Below, one piece after another: positions 1-11,135 of a stretch of DNA of 64,000 bases; position 1 is the stretch's first letter, and each line of letters starts with the position of its first letter. Source of the DNA: Vombatus ursinus (lineage: Eukaryota > Chordata > Mammalia > Diprotodontia > Vombatidae). The DNA lies in NCBI RefSeq assembly GCF_900497805.2, contig NW_020954562.1, positions 27,084,318 through 27,148,317 on the forward strand, read 5' to 3'. The notes below the pieces were generated by a model. The model had not been told where the DNA came from. It saw only the letters and a list, made by a program, of their open reading frames with translations, and did not search any database. Made by a program: the position numbers and the translations under genes.

Positions 1-49
1 GATCAAGTAATGAAGTTATTATCAGACTAGAGGCTTTTGGTTACTACTA

Positions 50-118
50 CTAACCACTGGCATTTACATAACGCTTTAAAGTTTGCAAAAGACTTTACAT
101 CCATGACCTCATTTGAAG
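50..118 (-). mobile_element. MIR-type SINE fragment
   Basis: The stretch reads like the antisense MIR segment 'gcatttacataacgctttaa' followed by 'gtttgcaaaagactttacat', the part that precedes 'ctcatttgatcctcaca' in better copies of this window. Only about 70 bases are recognisable and both ends are eroded. This is an old, inactive fossil. Confidence 0.5.
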
Positions 119-339
119 TCCAGATATAAGGCTCCAGTGGCACCCCATACCCTTCTAAGCTCTTGCGCTATTGTGCCCATGTACTGATCCCATTTGAACT
201 TTGCCACTAATAGACACTTGGTGTCTCAGTTTAGGAGGACTTCTTTATTTTCATGTCATTTTGGGGTTAGAGAGCATTGAAGATCAGGAAGGCAAGATGC
301 ACCTAACATCTGTAAGGCACTTATATGCCCCAGAAAGAC
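119..339. other. No recognised feature
   Basis: AT-rich non-repetitive DNA. I see no gene, repeat or regulatory site that I can support. Confidence 0.5.
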
Positions 340-558
340 AGTTTTAAATGTGGTTACCCATTTAAACTATTTATGAAGTATCTGCTGTGTTCACATGACT
401 ACATGTATCCCTGTGTGGACAAAAGAAAGAATAATCCCAGAAAGGTTTAGAGAAACTAAGTGATTATTCCAAGGTCACATAGGCAATAAATGAAAGAGCT
501 AAGATTTCAATTCAGAACATAAGGATCCAAATCCAGCATTCCTTTCTGTTGTACCATG
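340..558 (-). mobile_element. MIR-type SINE, decayed
   Basis: Antisense MIR landmarks occur in order: a weak 'aactatttatgaagtatctg' segment, then 'agaaactaagtgatt', 'ccaaggtcacata' and 'gatccaaatccagcattcc'. The tRNA-related head therefore lies at the right end. The copy is heavily diverged, as expected for an ancient element. Confidence 0.55.
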
Positions 559-703
559 TACCTTCCCCAGGAGTAAGCACATGGACACATTAAAAAATAC
601 ACTAAAATTTATACAAACAAAACTCAACAGGAATTGAATAGCAATAGGAATATTGGATAGGGGCTGATCCTGGAATTTTGCTGGCATAGGGAAGTCCCTA
701 TGA

Positions 704-1264
704 TGAGATCTAGAGGTTTAGGAGTACTGGGACCCCAAAATCAGGACACACAGGTCCTGCCTGAAAGAATTCAATGCAAGCCTTCTTTCAGCCAGAGACA
801 AGGTTTATTAAAGATCTGCCATATTAGCCAGCCTCTTGAGGAATCCGAGCATTTGTGAGCTATTGGCTAAATTGTAAGAATCTGACCCCCTTAATGGAGA
901 CAAGATGGACTTTATATACAGAAAAACTATGGAAGGGATCTAAGTGTGGCCAAGCAGTTTGGGGGTAGGGTGGGGCAGGGAGGGGTGTCACTATGAGGTA
1001 ATAGACTGCCAGGATCTGGACCACCAGGCCAAGGGAGAATGGAGTTTAGATAGGATTAAAGGTGGGAAGTGGCCTGGGGCCATAGGGAGGAGGTAAGACA
1101 ATGGAGAGCTAGGCTACGTTAAGGGTAACAGAATTGGAAGATTGGGAGTAGGCAATAACAAAAAGCCAGTTGATGAGATTATAGCCTCAGGTGAAATCCA
1201 GAGATTTGGCCAGGAGGGAAATCCAGGGTTTTTCCTTTCTGGGGTCGAGATCCCAACCCCAACA
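704..1264 (-). mobile_element. Probable solo LTR (endogenous retrovirus fossil)
   Basis: Read on the minus strand the unit begins TGTTGGGGTTGGG and ends near ...GATCTCA, giving TG...CA ends about 560 bp apart. It contains a TATA-like box (911-920) and an AATAAA signal (804-809) about 105 nt downstream, which is the order and spacing expected of a U3-R-U5 promoter and polyadenylation region. No retroviral coding sequence flanks it, so if real it is a solo LTR. I could not see a clear short target duplication, and the right-hand start could be at 701 instead of 704. An unrelated repeat with chance signals is the alternative. Confidence 0.5.
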
Positions 1265-2360
1265 CTTCAACCAATGTAGGCTGGTACCCTTTCCACAACT
1301 TTAGTCTGAGAGCTGCCTAGAGCAATGAGAGGACAAGGGGCCTGCCCAGGGTCTACGGCCAGTATGTGTAAGAGACAGAAATTGAACATACTATATATAC
1401 ACTATCCTATATACATAGGATAGAGTGTAAATGCTGAAGCAATGATGGATGGATTAGGGTTGTGTTAGTAAAGAGAAAACTTTAGGTAGCAGGTGAATCA
1501 TGAGTCAGGTTGAGAAAAAAGTTTAACAGCTTTTCGAATATCCCACGTGTTGAAAGTTAAGAGCAGCAGCCAAAATAAAATCCCAGTACTTCCTCTTGTT
1601 GTACACAAGCCCTGCTGATAATGCAGCAAAACCACAGTGATGGTTTATTTTTGGTAGAAGAACATGTGACTTCCTTTTTTCACTCAGTCCCCCACCTGAG
1701 TGAGCCATGGGACACCAAAACACCTATTATCTCCTTGTCTTGTGAAAATAGTGTTTGCTTGCCCATGCAATGCAGCTGATTTAATTTGTACACATGGGTT
1801 TGTGTCATGGCCATTCCCATCAGCCCAAGTAAAACTGGTATACCGGTGCTTATTTCAAGCATATAGTCCTGGACCCAAAGGATTCTGAGAAAAGCCATTT
1901 AAGGTGGCCGATTGTTATTCAGGATTTGCACCCACACCAGCATAAAGAAGCCTAGTAATGACATAATAGAACTCTGCTTAGAGTTGTTTTTCATTATAGA
2001 TTGTGCACCATTTTAATCACGCTGTGACTTGTTAAAAAAAAAAGTCTTGTTTTATTTCTTCCACGTTCACAAAAACATTCATATAATTTGTGCCTGATAA
2101 TTGTGACCTAATGGTTTCTCAATATCACTGGCCAAAACAAGCTGATACTAGGAGGGTTGGGCCTGGAAATTATTATTAGGATAATTTGCATATGTTAGTT
2201 TAGTTACCATCCCTATTTTACAAGGTCAATAAAAGCATTCGAAATAAGACAAATTACCCTTTAAACCAAACGATCATAGTTTCAGATTATATTTGTGCTG
2301 CTTTTCTGTGACAAATTCAAGACAGGATCTGGGCAGTCCACAGAATACTGCTTTTCTAAA
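1265..2360. other. No recognised repeat or gene
   Basis: About 1.1 kb without a family I can name. Open frames here are short (66-72 codons), overlap on both strands and lack recognisable motifs. The interval could be unique DNA, possibly with conserved noncoding sequence around 1740-2030, but nothing in the sequence proves it. Confidence 0.5.
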
Positions 2361-2363
2361 ATT

Positions 2364-2480
2364 AGCTGTATAATGGATAGAGTACTGAATCTTGAATCAG
2401 GAAAACATGAGTTCAAATCCAGCCTCAGCCATTTCCTAGATAAATGACCCTGGACAAATCACTTACCTTCTCTTCTACTT
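2364..2480 (+). mobile_element. tRNA-headed SINE (MIR/Mar-1 type), partial
   Basis: The head 'ataatggatagagtactgaa' is followed by a B-box-like 'gagttcaaatccagcctcag' and 'gaccctggacaaatcactta', the standard order of the tRNA-derived half and core of this SINE group. The 3' half is not recognisable, so this is a truncated or decayed copy. Confidence 0.7.
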
Positions 2481-2794
2481 CTAAATCTGATTCTATAATT
2501 TTATATCTAAAGGATTTGAGGAGCACATAAAGGATTGGCCGTCAGATTCCTGGCTTTGTTTGGGTTCTAGAGTTCCTAGAGGTTGGGGGTCAGGCTTGGA
2601 AAGATGTTCTGTGTTCTTTGTCACTTAGCAGGGGATTATGACCTTCAGCAATGGGTGTTCCTTGCAGACTCAGCTAAAGATCAGGCTGTCAGACTTCTCT
2701 TAGGAGGTAGCAACTCAGCTAGGCAGGACAAATCCTTGTAATGAATAAGGACTCCTTGATAGTATATTCAGACTCTCTCAGTATAATTATAACA
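2481..2794. other. No recognised feature
   Basis: Moderately GC-richer, non-repetitive DNA. No feature supported. Confidence 0.45.
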
Positions 2795-2998
2795 GTCACT
2801 CACATTTACATAGCACTGTAAGGTTTACAAAGCACTTTCCCAAGAACAACTCGGTGAAGCAGGAACTAAATATATTATTAGTTCCATGTTAGAGATGAGA
2901 GACTAAGACTCAGATGAGTTAAATAACCTGGCCAGTTTCATGCCACAACTGTCAATGCCAGGGTTCAAACCCAAGATTTTTGACTCTAGAGCCTGTAC
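2795..2998 (-). mobile_element. MIR-type SINE
   Basis: Antisense landmarks: 'cacatttacatagcactgta', 'aggtttacaaagcacttt', 'gatgagagactaagactcag' and 'gggttcaaacccaagatttt'. All main segments of the element are present but diverged. Confidence 0.7.
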
Positions 2999-3764
2999 AC
3001 ATTCTGTTTCATTATCTTCTTTCTCCAAGTGTTGAAGACATTCAGTATTTGTGTGCACCCTGGTGAACCAAAGGTGCTGACTGGAGTTGAAAAGGGTGGC
3101 CAAATAACATAGTCCCCTTAAAAAAAGGATTTGTTCTGCAAAACTTGGATTCACTCAAAAGGTCACATCCAAGGACCTAGAAGACCACATGTGGCCTTAC
3201 AGCTGTAGTTCCCCACCCCTGAAGGATGATTCTCCCCTTCCAATAACCAAGTTGAGCAAGTTTTACCTTGTGAGTAAATAAAGGCAAAGGGCAATCTTCG
3301 CATTTGTCCAGTTAATCTGACCAATGTAGTCAGCTAAATTATATGAGTTGTAATTTAAATACTCAAATGGATTTTATTTGTCCTAAATTGGTTTGGCTAG
3401 AAAAATTAGTTTTTAAAAATTCATTTCAACTCAACTGATATTTGCCAAATGCCAACTGTGTTACTTCAGCATATTTAGCATGGTTCTAGGCTCTGTAGGG
3501 AGATTTAAAAGATATATGGGATTGTCTGACAATAAGAGCTTTAAACTGCTGTTGGCAAGGCAAGGCTTATTAAGAGAGGGATGGTTCTATACTGCTATCA
3601 TCAGGGAAGCCTTTGGGAGAAGGAGAACTTTAAATAGGAAAAGGGTTGAATCTAAATTCAGAGGCAGAGGGGAATGCTTACAGTCAAAGAGTAGGTATGA
3701 CTTAGGCTAATTTGGTAGTTTAGATGTGAGACTGAAAATGAAATGAGACTTGTAGATTATCTGA
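2999..3764. other. No recognised feature
   Basis: Unique-looking DNA. A 76-codon plus-strand frame (3480-3710) lacks any recognisable motif and I read it as a chance frame. Confidence 0.45.
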
Positions 3765-4135
3765 CAAAGTGGTTCTTAACCTCTTTTGTGTCATGAATCC
3801 CTTTGAAAGTCTAGTTAAGCCAATATGTCTATACTCAAAATAATGTTTTAAAATGAATAAATTTATATAACTTTTAAAATGAATAAATTTATATGATAAC
3901 TTGTGTATTTGGAGGGAATAGCAAGTTGTACATGGCAAATTTGCAGTTTCATGTGTAATCATCTTTTTTATTATACTGTGTTATGGAAATGCTTCTTTTG
4001 TTCCCTGAATTAAAAATATGATAAACCAAATGAAAAATAAAATGCATAAATAAATAAAATATATGGGATTACAAAGGAAAACAATTAAATTGAAATATTA
4101 TCATCAAAATATTAAATAATAAAAGAATGCTTTAG
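3765..4135 (+). mobile_element. Ancient interspersed repeat, family not assigned
   Basis: The text 'tggttcttaacctcttttgt', 'gtcatgaatccctttgaaag', 'aaataaaatatatgggatta' and 'caaaggaaaacaattaaatt' matches the general pattern of a widespread old mammalian repeat (a statement about 'last/first pages' style flank words such as ttcttaacc...catggaccccttt). I know the pattern but not its family name. A 23-bp segment is tandemly duplicated inside it (see findings). Strand is arbitrary. Confidence 0.4.
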
Positions 4136-4747
4136 CTATAGCAGGGAAAGGATATTTAGCAAGGATACAGCATTGGTTCTGGTAGGCTTGGGTCATCATC
4201 ATACAGAAACAAATCTTTTCAGTAAAGAGTGTTGACTCACACAGAAGTAAGTAATTGGTCAAGTCTAAGAGACACTGACTTCTTGTCCTTTTTTATGCAC
4301 TTACGTAACTGGGAAGCATTTTCAGTGTCTACAGTCTGAGCCAATTAAGGCCTGATGAATGTGTCAATACTCTCTCAAGAGAAAACTAGATCAGCCTGTA
4401 TTAGACAGGGGTCTAGGAAAAGCTAGTTCAGTCCACATAGCAGGAACCTAGGATACACTGCTCCTATTACACTTGAATAAAATAATTTAATTCAATGATC
4501 CTCATCTATAATTGCTAGGCAAATAATGACCATATCTCTACTTCACTTTGTGTTTCCTCTGATAATGGAGTTTGTCACTTTTGACTATGTTTTGCATAGA
4601 GTCCTTTAGTTCTATAACCTCTCATAGTGATGCTAGCATTACACACAATTCATAAGTGTGCAAAGATAGCATAGCAAGTTAAATAATTTCCCGTTTGTGT
4701 ATGTGGAAACTGAAAAAAAAATTTTTTGACAAAGGCAGTGAAGACAT
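4136..4747. other. No recognised feature
   Basis: AT-rich unique DNA. It ends in the left copy of the L1 target duplication (attcaaagttag, 4748-4759). Confidence 0.45.
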
Positions 4748-4768
4748 ATTCAAAGTTAGAGATATTGA

Positions 4769-7740
4769 GGGAAGAGCCAAGATGGCAGAGTAAGACAGGA
4801 ACTTGCCTGAGTCTCCAAAATTCCCCTCCAAACAACTTTAAAATAATGCCTCAAAATTAATTCTGGAGTGGCCGAACCAACAAAAGGACGATTTTCTAGC
4901 CCAAGACAACTGAGAAGGTTAACAGGAAAGATCTGGAAACCAAATAATCTAATTATTAAAGAATGAGTGAGTCAAAGGTCAAATCACAGAAACAATCAAT
5001 TTCATTAAAGAAAATGACATCAATGAGACAACATACCAAAATTTATGGGATGCAGCACTTTGGGGAAAATTTTTTTATCTCTAAATACTTACATAAACAA
5101 AATAGAGAAAGTATAGATCAATGAATAAACTAAAACAACTGGAAAAAGCAAAAATTAAAAACCCCCAATTAAACACAAAATTGGAAATCCTGAAAATTAA
5201 AGGAAAGATTAATCAAATTGAAAAAAAAAACACTGAATAAATAAAACTAAGAGTTGGTTTTGGGGAAAAAACCCAATAAAATAGATAAATCATTATGTAA
5301 TTTGACTTTAAAAAAAAGGAAAAAAACAAATTACTGGGATCAAAACTGAAAAGGATAAATTTGCCACTAATGAAGAGGAATTTAAAGCAATCATTAGGAG
5401 CTATTTCCCATTATTTTATGCCAATAGATCTGACAAACTAAGTGAAATGGATGAATATTTACAAAAATATAAATTGCTCAGATTAACAGAAGAGGAAATA
5501 GGATACTTAAATAACCCCATTTTAGAAAAAAGAAATTGAACAAGCTATCAAGGAACTCCCTAAGAAAAAATTCCCAGGGTCAATTGGATTCACAAAAGAG
5601 GACTCTATCAAACATTTAAAGAACAATTAATTCCAATAGTACACAAACTATTTGGAAAAATAGGGGAAGAAGGAGTCCTACGATCTTCCTTTTATGACAC
5701 AAATAGGGTGCTGATACCTAAATCAGGAAGAGCAAAAACAGAGAAGTAAAACTATAGACCAATTACCATAATGAATATTGATGAAAAATTTTAAATAAAA
5801 TGCTAGCAAGGAAATTATAGAATATATCATAAAGATCACACACTCAGACCAGATGGGATTTATACCAGGAATGCTTGACTGGTTCAATATGAGGCAAACT
5901 ATCAGCATAATATACCATATCAACAACAAAACCAACAGAAAATCATGCAATTCTCTTAATATATGTGGAAAATTTTTTTCAACAAAATGTAATACCAATT
6001 CCTATTAAAAACACTAGGGAACATAGGAATAAATGGAACTTTCCTTAGAATTATAAGTAGTATCTATCTAAAACCATCAACAAGCATTATCTCTAATGAG
6101 GAGAAGCTAGAAATCTTCCCAATAAGGTGGGAAAGTGGGAAGCAAAGATGCCCATTATCACCACTGCAGTTCAATATTGTACTAAAAGTGCTAGCTATAG
6201 CAACAAGGGCAAAGAAAACAAAAACAAAAACAAAAACAAATTAAATGAATTAGACTAGATAATAAGAAAACAAAACTATCCCTTTTTGCAGATGATATGG
6301 TATGCTTAGAGAATTCTAGAGAACCAACTAAAAAACTAGTTGAAATAATTAACAGCTTTAACACAGTTGCAGGATATAAAACCAACTGACATCAGCATTT
6401 CTACATATTACCAACAAAGCCCAACAGGAAGAGACAGAATGAGAAATTCCATTTAAAATAATGGTAGACAATATAAAATACTTGGAACTGTAAGAACACA
6501 ATTACAAAACACTTCACACAGATAAAGTCAGATCTAAACAATTGGAAAAATATCAATTGCTCATGGGCAGGCTGAGCCAGTATAATAAAAATTACAATTC
6601 TACCTAAGTTAATTTATTTATTCAGTGCCATACCAATCAAATTACCACAAAATTATTTCATAGAGTTAGAAAAAATAAGGACAAAATTCATCTGGTAAAA
6701 CAAAAGGTCAAGAATATCAAGGAAATCACTTAAAAAACAATAACAACTGAGAAGGGAGGTGACTTAGCAGTACCAGATCTCAAACTGTATTATAAAGTGG
6801 TAATCATCAAAATAATCTGGTACTGGCTAAGAAATAGAGTGGTGGATCAGTGGAACAGATTAGGTATAAAATATACAATAGTAAATGACCACAGAAATCT
6901 ATTGTTTGACAAACCCAAAGACCCAAGCTTTGGGGACAAGAATTCACTATTTGACAAAAACTGTTGGGAAAACTGGGAAGCATTTTGTCAAAAACTAGGT
7001 GTAGAACAATATCTCACATTTTGTACCAAGATAAAGTCAAAATGGATACATGATTTAGACATGAAGGGAGTTATCATAAACAAATTAAGGGAGCATGGAA
7101 AACTTTACCTATCAGATCTATGGATAAGGAAACAACTTATAACCAAACAAATATTTATAGCAAGCCTTTTTGTTGTAGCAAAGAATTGGAAATTGAAGGG
7201 ATGCTCATCAACTGGGGAATGACTGAACAAGTTGTGGTATATAATGGTGATGGAATACTATTGTGTTATAAGAAATGATGAGCAGTGTCATTTCAGAAAA
7301 ACCTGGAAAGATTTGTATGAAATGATGCAGAGTGAAGTGAATAGAACCAGGAGAACATTGCACACAGTAAACAGTATTGTATGATGATCAGTTGTGAATG
7401 ACTAAACTATTCTCAGCAATACAATGATCCAAGATAATCCCAAAGACTTAAGACGAAAAATGTTATCAACTTTCAGAGAAAGAACTGATGGAGTCTAAAT
7501 GCAGATTGAAGTATACTGTTTTTTCACTTTTTTGTGTGTGCTTTTTTTGTCTGTTTTTTTTTTCAAAACATGACTAACATGGAAATATGTTTTACGTGAT
7601 TATACATGTATAATCTATATCAAATGTCTAACCATCTCAGGGAGTGGGGGAAAGAGAGAATTTGGAACCCAAAATTATTAAAAAAAAGAATGTTAGATTT
7701 TTCTACATGCAATTGGGGAAAATGAAATATTATTTAAAAA
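4769..7740 (+). mobile_element. L1 LINE, both ends present, internally deleted
   Basis: The 5' end carries GCCAAGATGGC (4776-4786), the YY1-type start also found at the human L1 5' end. About 155 bp of 5' UTR runs to ~4925 and then joins directly to the middle of ORF2, so ORF1 and the ORF2 endonuclease are absent. ORF2 follows in pieces: reverse transcriptase with FADDM at 6285-6299, then the open stretch 6797-7222. The 3' UTR ends near 7740 in an A-rich tail. Flanks match at attcaaagttag (4748-4759) and attcaagttag (7775-7785), a likely target-site duplication, although about 9 bases lie between the left copy and the L1 start. At about 3 kb it is roughly half a full L1 and cannot be autonomous. 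Stops and frame changes are frequent in the RT region. Confidence 0.88.
6797..7222 (+). pseudogene. L1 ORF2 C-terminal remnant (142 codons)
   Basis: The frame encodes recognisable L1 ORF2 blocks in order: WYWLRNRVVDQWNRLG, LFDKPKDPSFGDKNSLFDKN, CWENWEAFCQKLGVEQYLTF and CTKIKSKWIHDLDMKG. Human L1 ORF2p has the parallel KDSLFNKWCWENW and LTPYTKINSRWIKDLNV. The frame then jumps from a 'YLSDLWIRKQ' block to 'FIASLFVVAKNWK', which in human ORF2p lies roughly 200 residues further on (MFIAALFTIAKTW). A chunk of the C-terminal segment is therefore missing. It is a fragment without its own promoter and not a gene. Confidence 0.88.
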
Positions 7741-7785
7741 ACAAAGCCAAAAAAACCAAAAAACCAAAAACCAAATTCAAGTTAG

Positions 7786-8119
7786 TGCTATCATTCTAAG
7801 GGAAGAAAAGTTAGAGTTTTGAAGATAAAGCAAAAAGCATAGTATGTACTTTATAATAAAAAATAAAGTTAATAAAAAATAAAAAATTCTATGCAAAAAG
7901 CCTTGTCATACTATCTTCTTATTGGTTGCATTCCTGATAATCCTACTGTCTCTTCCAGATTTATTGTCTGGAACATAAAATACAAGGGGTCGGCAGCATT
8001 GAAGATTAGCAACCTCTGAGAGCAGGTCAGTATTGTAGACTAGAGGGTCCCCACTAGTGGAGCTGCTTAGCCTAGGATACAACCTACTAGCAACTGTACT
8101 CTAGAAATGAGGGTGACTT
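7786..8119. other. No recognised feature
   Basis: Unique-looking DNA between the L1 and the hairpin. Nothing supported. Confidence 0.4.
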
Positions 8120-8178
8120 GCAGTATATTAAATGAGGGTTGGGTAAGAACCTTACCCAACCCTCATTTAATATACAGC
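8120..8178. repeat. Near-perfect hairpin, 28-bp arms, 3-nt loop
   Basis: The left arm (8120-8147) and right arm (8151-8178) are reverse complements over 28 positions with one mismatch, separated by AAC. Arms include TTAAATGAGGGTTGGGTAAG and its complement. The loop is too small for a normal microRNA precursor. It sits in otherwise non-repetitive DNA and looks like a local inverted duplication. Confidence 0.92.
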
Positions 8179-8421
8179 AAATGAGTGAAAATGAGTGGTC
8201 ATTATTCTGCCTGGCAGAATATATACAGTTTCAGAACATCTTGGAGTACAAGGCACAGAGAGAAAATAACCTGAGTAGATTATTTGGGACATTTAGGATG
8301 CCTTCCCTTCTGTGGCTGTGTCTGTCTCCTTGACGCACTCAGTCACTTATTAAAATCCCAGAAAGATTTTTCTTCCATTCTTTCCCTGCCCCACTTCCCA
8401 CTCCTCAATCCTCCACTACTT
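8179..8421. other. No recognised feature
   Basis: Pyrimidine-rich in its second half (8360-8420). No feature supported. Confidence 0.4.
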
Positions 8422-8905
8422 CCAGGTAGTATTTTTTTTAAAAGTTTCTATTTTTTTCAGCTAATAAGCATTCCCCATTCCTTCCCTCCTCCAAGCTCAC
8501 TGGAAAAAAGCTGAAAATACCCAAAAAACTTTGTAACAAATATGCAGTCAAGTAAAACAAGTTTCTACATTGGTCATATCCAAAAATGTACATCTTATTC
8601 TACATCTTGAGTCTATTACCTCTCTGTTAGGAGCTGTGTGGCATGCTTTACAATTGGACCTCTAGAAACATAGGTGGTCATAGAACTGATTAGAGTTCTT
8701 ATTCTTTCAGAGTTGGCTGTCTTTATATTGTTGTTACTGTATGAATTTTTCTCCCAGTTCTGCTCTTTGTACTCTGCATTAGGTCAAAATGCATATCTTC
8801 CTAAGTTTCTCTGAAATTATCCCTTTCATTATTTCTTGTGGGACAACAGTAATTTATTATAGTTACATATCATAATTTATTCAGTGAGAAGGAATATTTC
8901 ACATC
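8422..8905 (-). mobile_element. L1 LINE 3' end, antisense
   Basis: The antisense text contains 'tttgtaacaaatatgcagtc' plus 'aagtaaaacaagtttctaca', which is the complement of an L1 3' UTR word seen elsewhere in the window (TTTTGCTTGACTATGC...GTTACAAGG). It continues through 'cccagttctgctctttgtac' and 'tcttgtgggacaacagtaat', matching the end of ORF2 and the 3' UTR. The copy is 5'-truncated and decayed. Confidence 0.7.
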
Positions 8906-9247
8906 TGTTCAAAGTAAAGGCTGGGGCTGTTTTTACTACTGTCCAGATCTGGTGGAAGGAGACAAAGTAGGGTAATAGAGCACTATTTGTGATTTGGGAA
9001 TTTACCTGCAATGCAAAGGGGACCTCATATGTGGTGTTTCTGTTTGTTTTAATCTCTTCTTCCTGACAATGAAGTTTTATTTCTGGTTTTGTTTTTTTCA
9101 GATTCTAGGCCAACAACTTTAGCAAGAGGCCCTGGGATTCCTGGCCTAAGAGCTAAGAAGTTCCTAAGAAATCTAAATAATAAGCAGCATACTATTAAAA
9201 AAAAGTAATATAACTTTGCAGCTCAAAGAAATTTTAGTGATCATTGT
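8906..9247. other. No recognised feature
   Basis: Unique-looking DNA. Nothing supported. Confidence 0.4.
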
Positions 9248-9780
9248 CTTCCTTCATTTTACAATTGATGTCATTTATTCCCTGGCTGAAGATGCTCCAG
9301 GAACTCCATATTGCCTCTTGTTGGGTATTTAAAGTCTTCTACAATCTATCTGGCTTTAACTTTCCTTTCCAGACTTATTGCATGTTGTTACCTTTCATTC
9401 ACTCTTCCTCCTATTCATACTGGCCCATCCATTGCTCCTCATATATCATATTCCATCTTCCATCTCTGGGCCTTGAACATGCTGTTTACCATGCCCAGAA
9501 TATGTCCCTCTTCATCTCCACCTCTTAGAATCACTACCTTCCTTCAAACCTCAGTTTAAGTGCTGGCTCCTACAGGAGGCCTTTCCTGATCCCCTAGTTA
9601 ATCTTCATACTCCCCACCCCACCCCAATTACTCTGAATTCACTTTATATGCTTGCATTAACTTTTCTGGGTAGGTATTATGTTGCCCCAATAGAGCAGGG
9701 ACAGCTGTTTCATTTCGGTCACTGAATACTCATAGGGTCTGGCACTTAGATGAACAGGCATTTAATAAACAACTACAGGA
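9248..9780 (+). mobile_element. L2 LINE, 3' part
   Basis: The sequence shows the L2 3' landmarks: 'ttcatctccacctcttagaa', 'ccttcaaacctcagtttaag', 'ctcctacaggaggcctttcc', 'tagagcagggacagctgttt', 'ggtctggcacttagatgaac' and 'catttaataaacaactac'. Together these are the end of the L2 reverse-transcriptase frame and the 3' UTR. Open frames of 82-94 codons here are decayed LINE reading frames. Confidence 0.7.
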
Positions 9781-10459
9781 CGAATGAATTTAAGACAACT
9801 GAAGCCTGGAGAGATAAAATAACGTGTTTTAAGTCAAAAGGCAAGTTCAGTAAAGGTCAATGTTGGAACAAGAAACCAGGTGATCTTCCCACTCCCCTAA
9901 GTTTCTTTTTAGCTACCTCTCCTGTCATTTTTTGTCTGAATCCGAGCAGCACACTGAAAAAAAAAAATACAGTACTGTTCTTCAAAAGTAAAGGGACTTC
10001 TTAACTGTTAGCTCTTCCTTCCAGAATAACATACATCAAAATCCATAAGGAATTTACAGATATGCTTTCTGATTTAAATCTGACACAAATCGAAACCAAC
10101 ATCTGTGAAAATACAGATGACAATCTTTTTTTTTTTTAATCCTATCCTTTTTTTTTAGTCAGGACCATCAGAGTCTGACCCTTGGCATCTAAGGTAGTCC
10201 TCAAGCCTGGTTCCTAGAAGACAACCTGGGCAGCCAGAGCCCCAAGGACTTAGGAGACATTACGCCCCTCTTGACCTGGCAAATTTTTCCATTTTCCCAA
10301 GGATCAAATACTATTTACTAAGCTTGACTCAGTGGATTCTTGGGATAAGGAAACCCAGTGTCCTTTCAGTATTGCTTCCTAGAAGGATACAAACTACCCA
10401 ACAAAAGGCAATACCACCTAAGGAAACTTCACTGACTTAACTCATCCTCTACTGATCTT
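9781..10459. other. No recognised feature
   Basis: Contains short T tracts (about 10128-10157) and unique-looking DNA. No gene or named repeat supported. Confidence 0.4.
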
Positions 10460-10668
10460 ATGGTACAGGGACTTGGAGACAGGAGGGACCTGAGTTCAAA
10501 TCCAGCTTCTGTCATTTACAAGCTATATGACTTAGAACAAGTCACTTAAACTTTCTGGGCCTCATTTTTTCTCATTGGGAAACTGGAGATATTAATACTC
10601 ACAAAACCTGCCTCACAGAGGTGTCAATGGCATCAAATGAGAAAATAGGCAGGGTTGTGATTGATGGA
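10460..10668 (+). mobile_element. MIR-type SINE
   Basis: Head 'tggtacagggacttggagac', B-box-like 'gagttcaaatccagcttctg', core 'aagctatatgacttagaaca' and 'gtcacttaaactttctgggc', then 'aaactggagatattaatact'. Order and spacing fit an almost full-length MIR. Confidence 0.72.
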
Positions 10669-10904
10669 CGTGGCTCTTACCAGCTTAGGAAATCTCATTG
10701 TTAAATGTTCAGTGTTGGCAAACACTACAAATTAGGGCATGATTTATTGCTTTGTTAATTTTCTAGACTTTAGAAAGTTATGATGAAAATGTTAATAGTG
10801 CAGATTAAAGTGTATTGTGTTTACTCAGAAAGCTGGTTGTTACAAACATTTGCTAGCATACTCCTAACTATAAAGGGTTTTCCATTACTTAAAACACCAC
10901 AAAA

Positions 10905-11135
10905 AAAAAAAGTGACTAGCCTCATCTTCTAAACCTCCCAAAATGAGCTCACTCACTTCCTGACAGAGAGACAATGGATTTATATGAAGAATGAGACACG
11001 TTTGTGGACATGGGCAATATGAGAATCTGTTTTGCTTAACTATGCAAATACATAACAAGGGTTTTGCTTTACTTGGGGATGGGGAGGAAGGGGAGAGGTA
11101 AGACAGAAAAAAATAAATGCTTGATAATTTTAAAA
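10905..11135 (+). mobile_element. L1 LINE 3' end
   Basis: 'cttcctgacagagagacaat', 'gaatgagacacgtttgtgga', 'ttttgcttaactatgcaaat' and 'acataacaagggttttgctt' are the 3' UTR words of one marsupial L1 subfamily, followed by a G-rich run and AATAAATG. The same words recur near 44430 and 52610 and, reversed, near 8500 and 16430. Confidence 0.62.

Noticed and set aside
8120-8178. Hairpin considered as a microRNA precursor
   Set aside because: A 3-nt loop and fully paired 28-bp arms do not fit normal pre-miRNA geometry. No supporting evidence in sequence.
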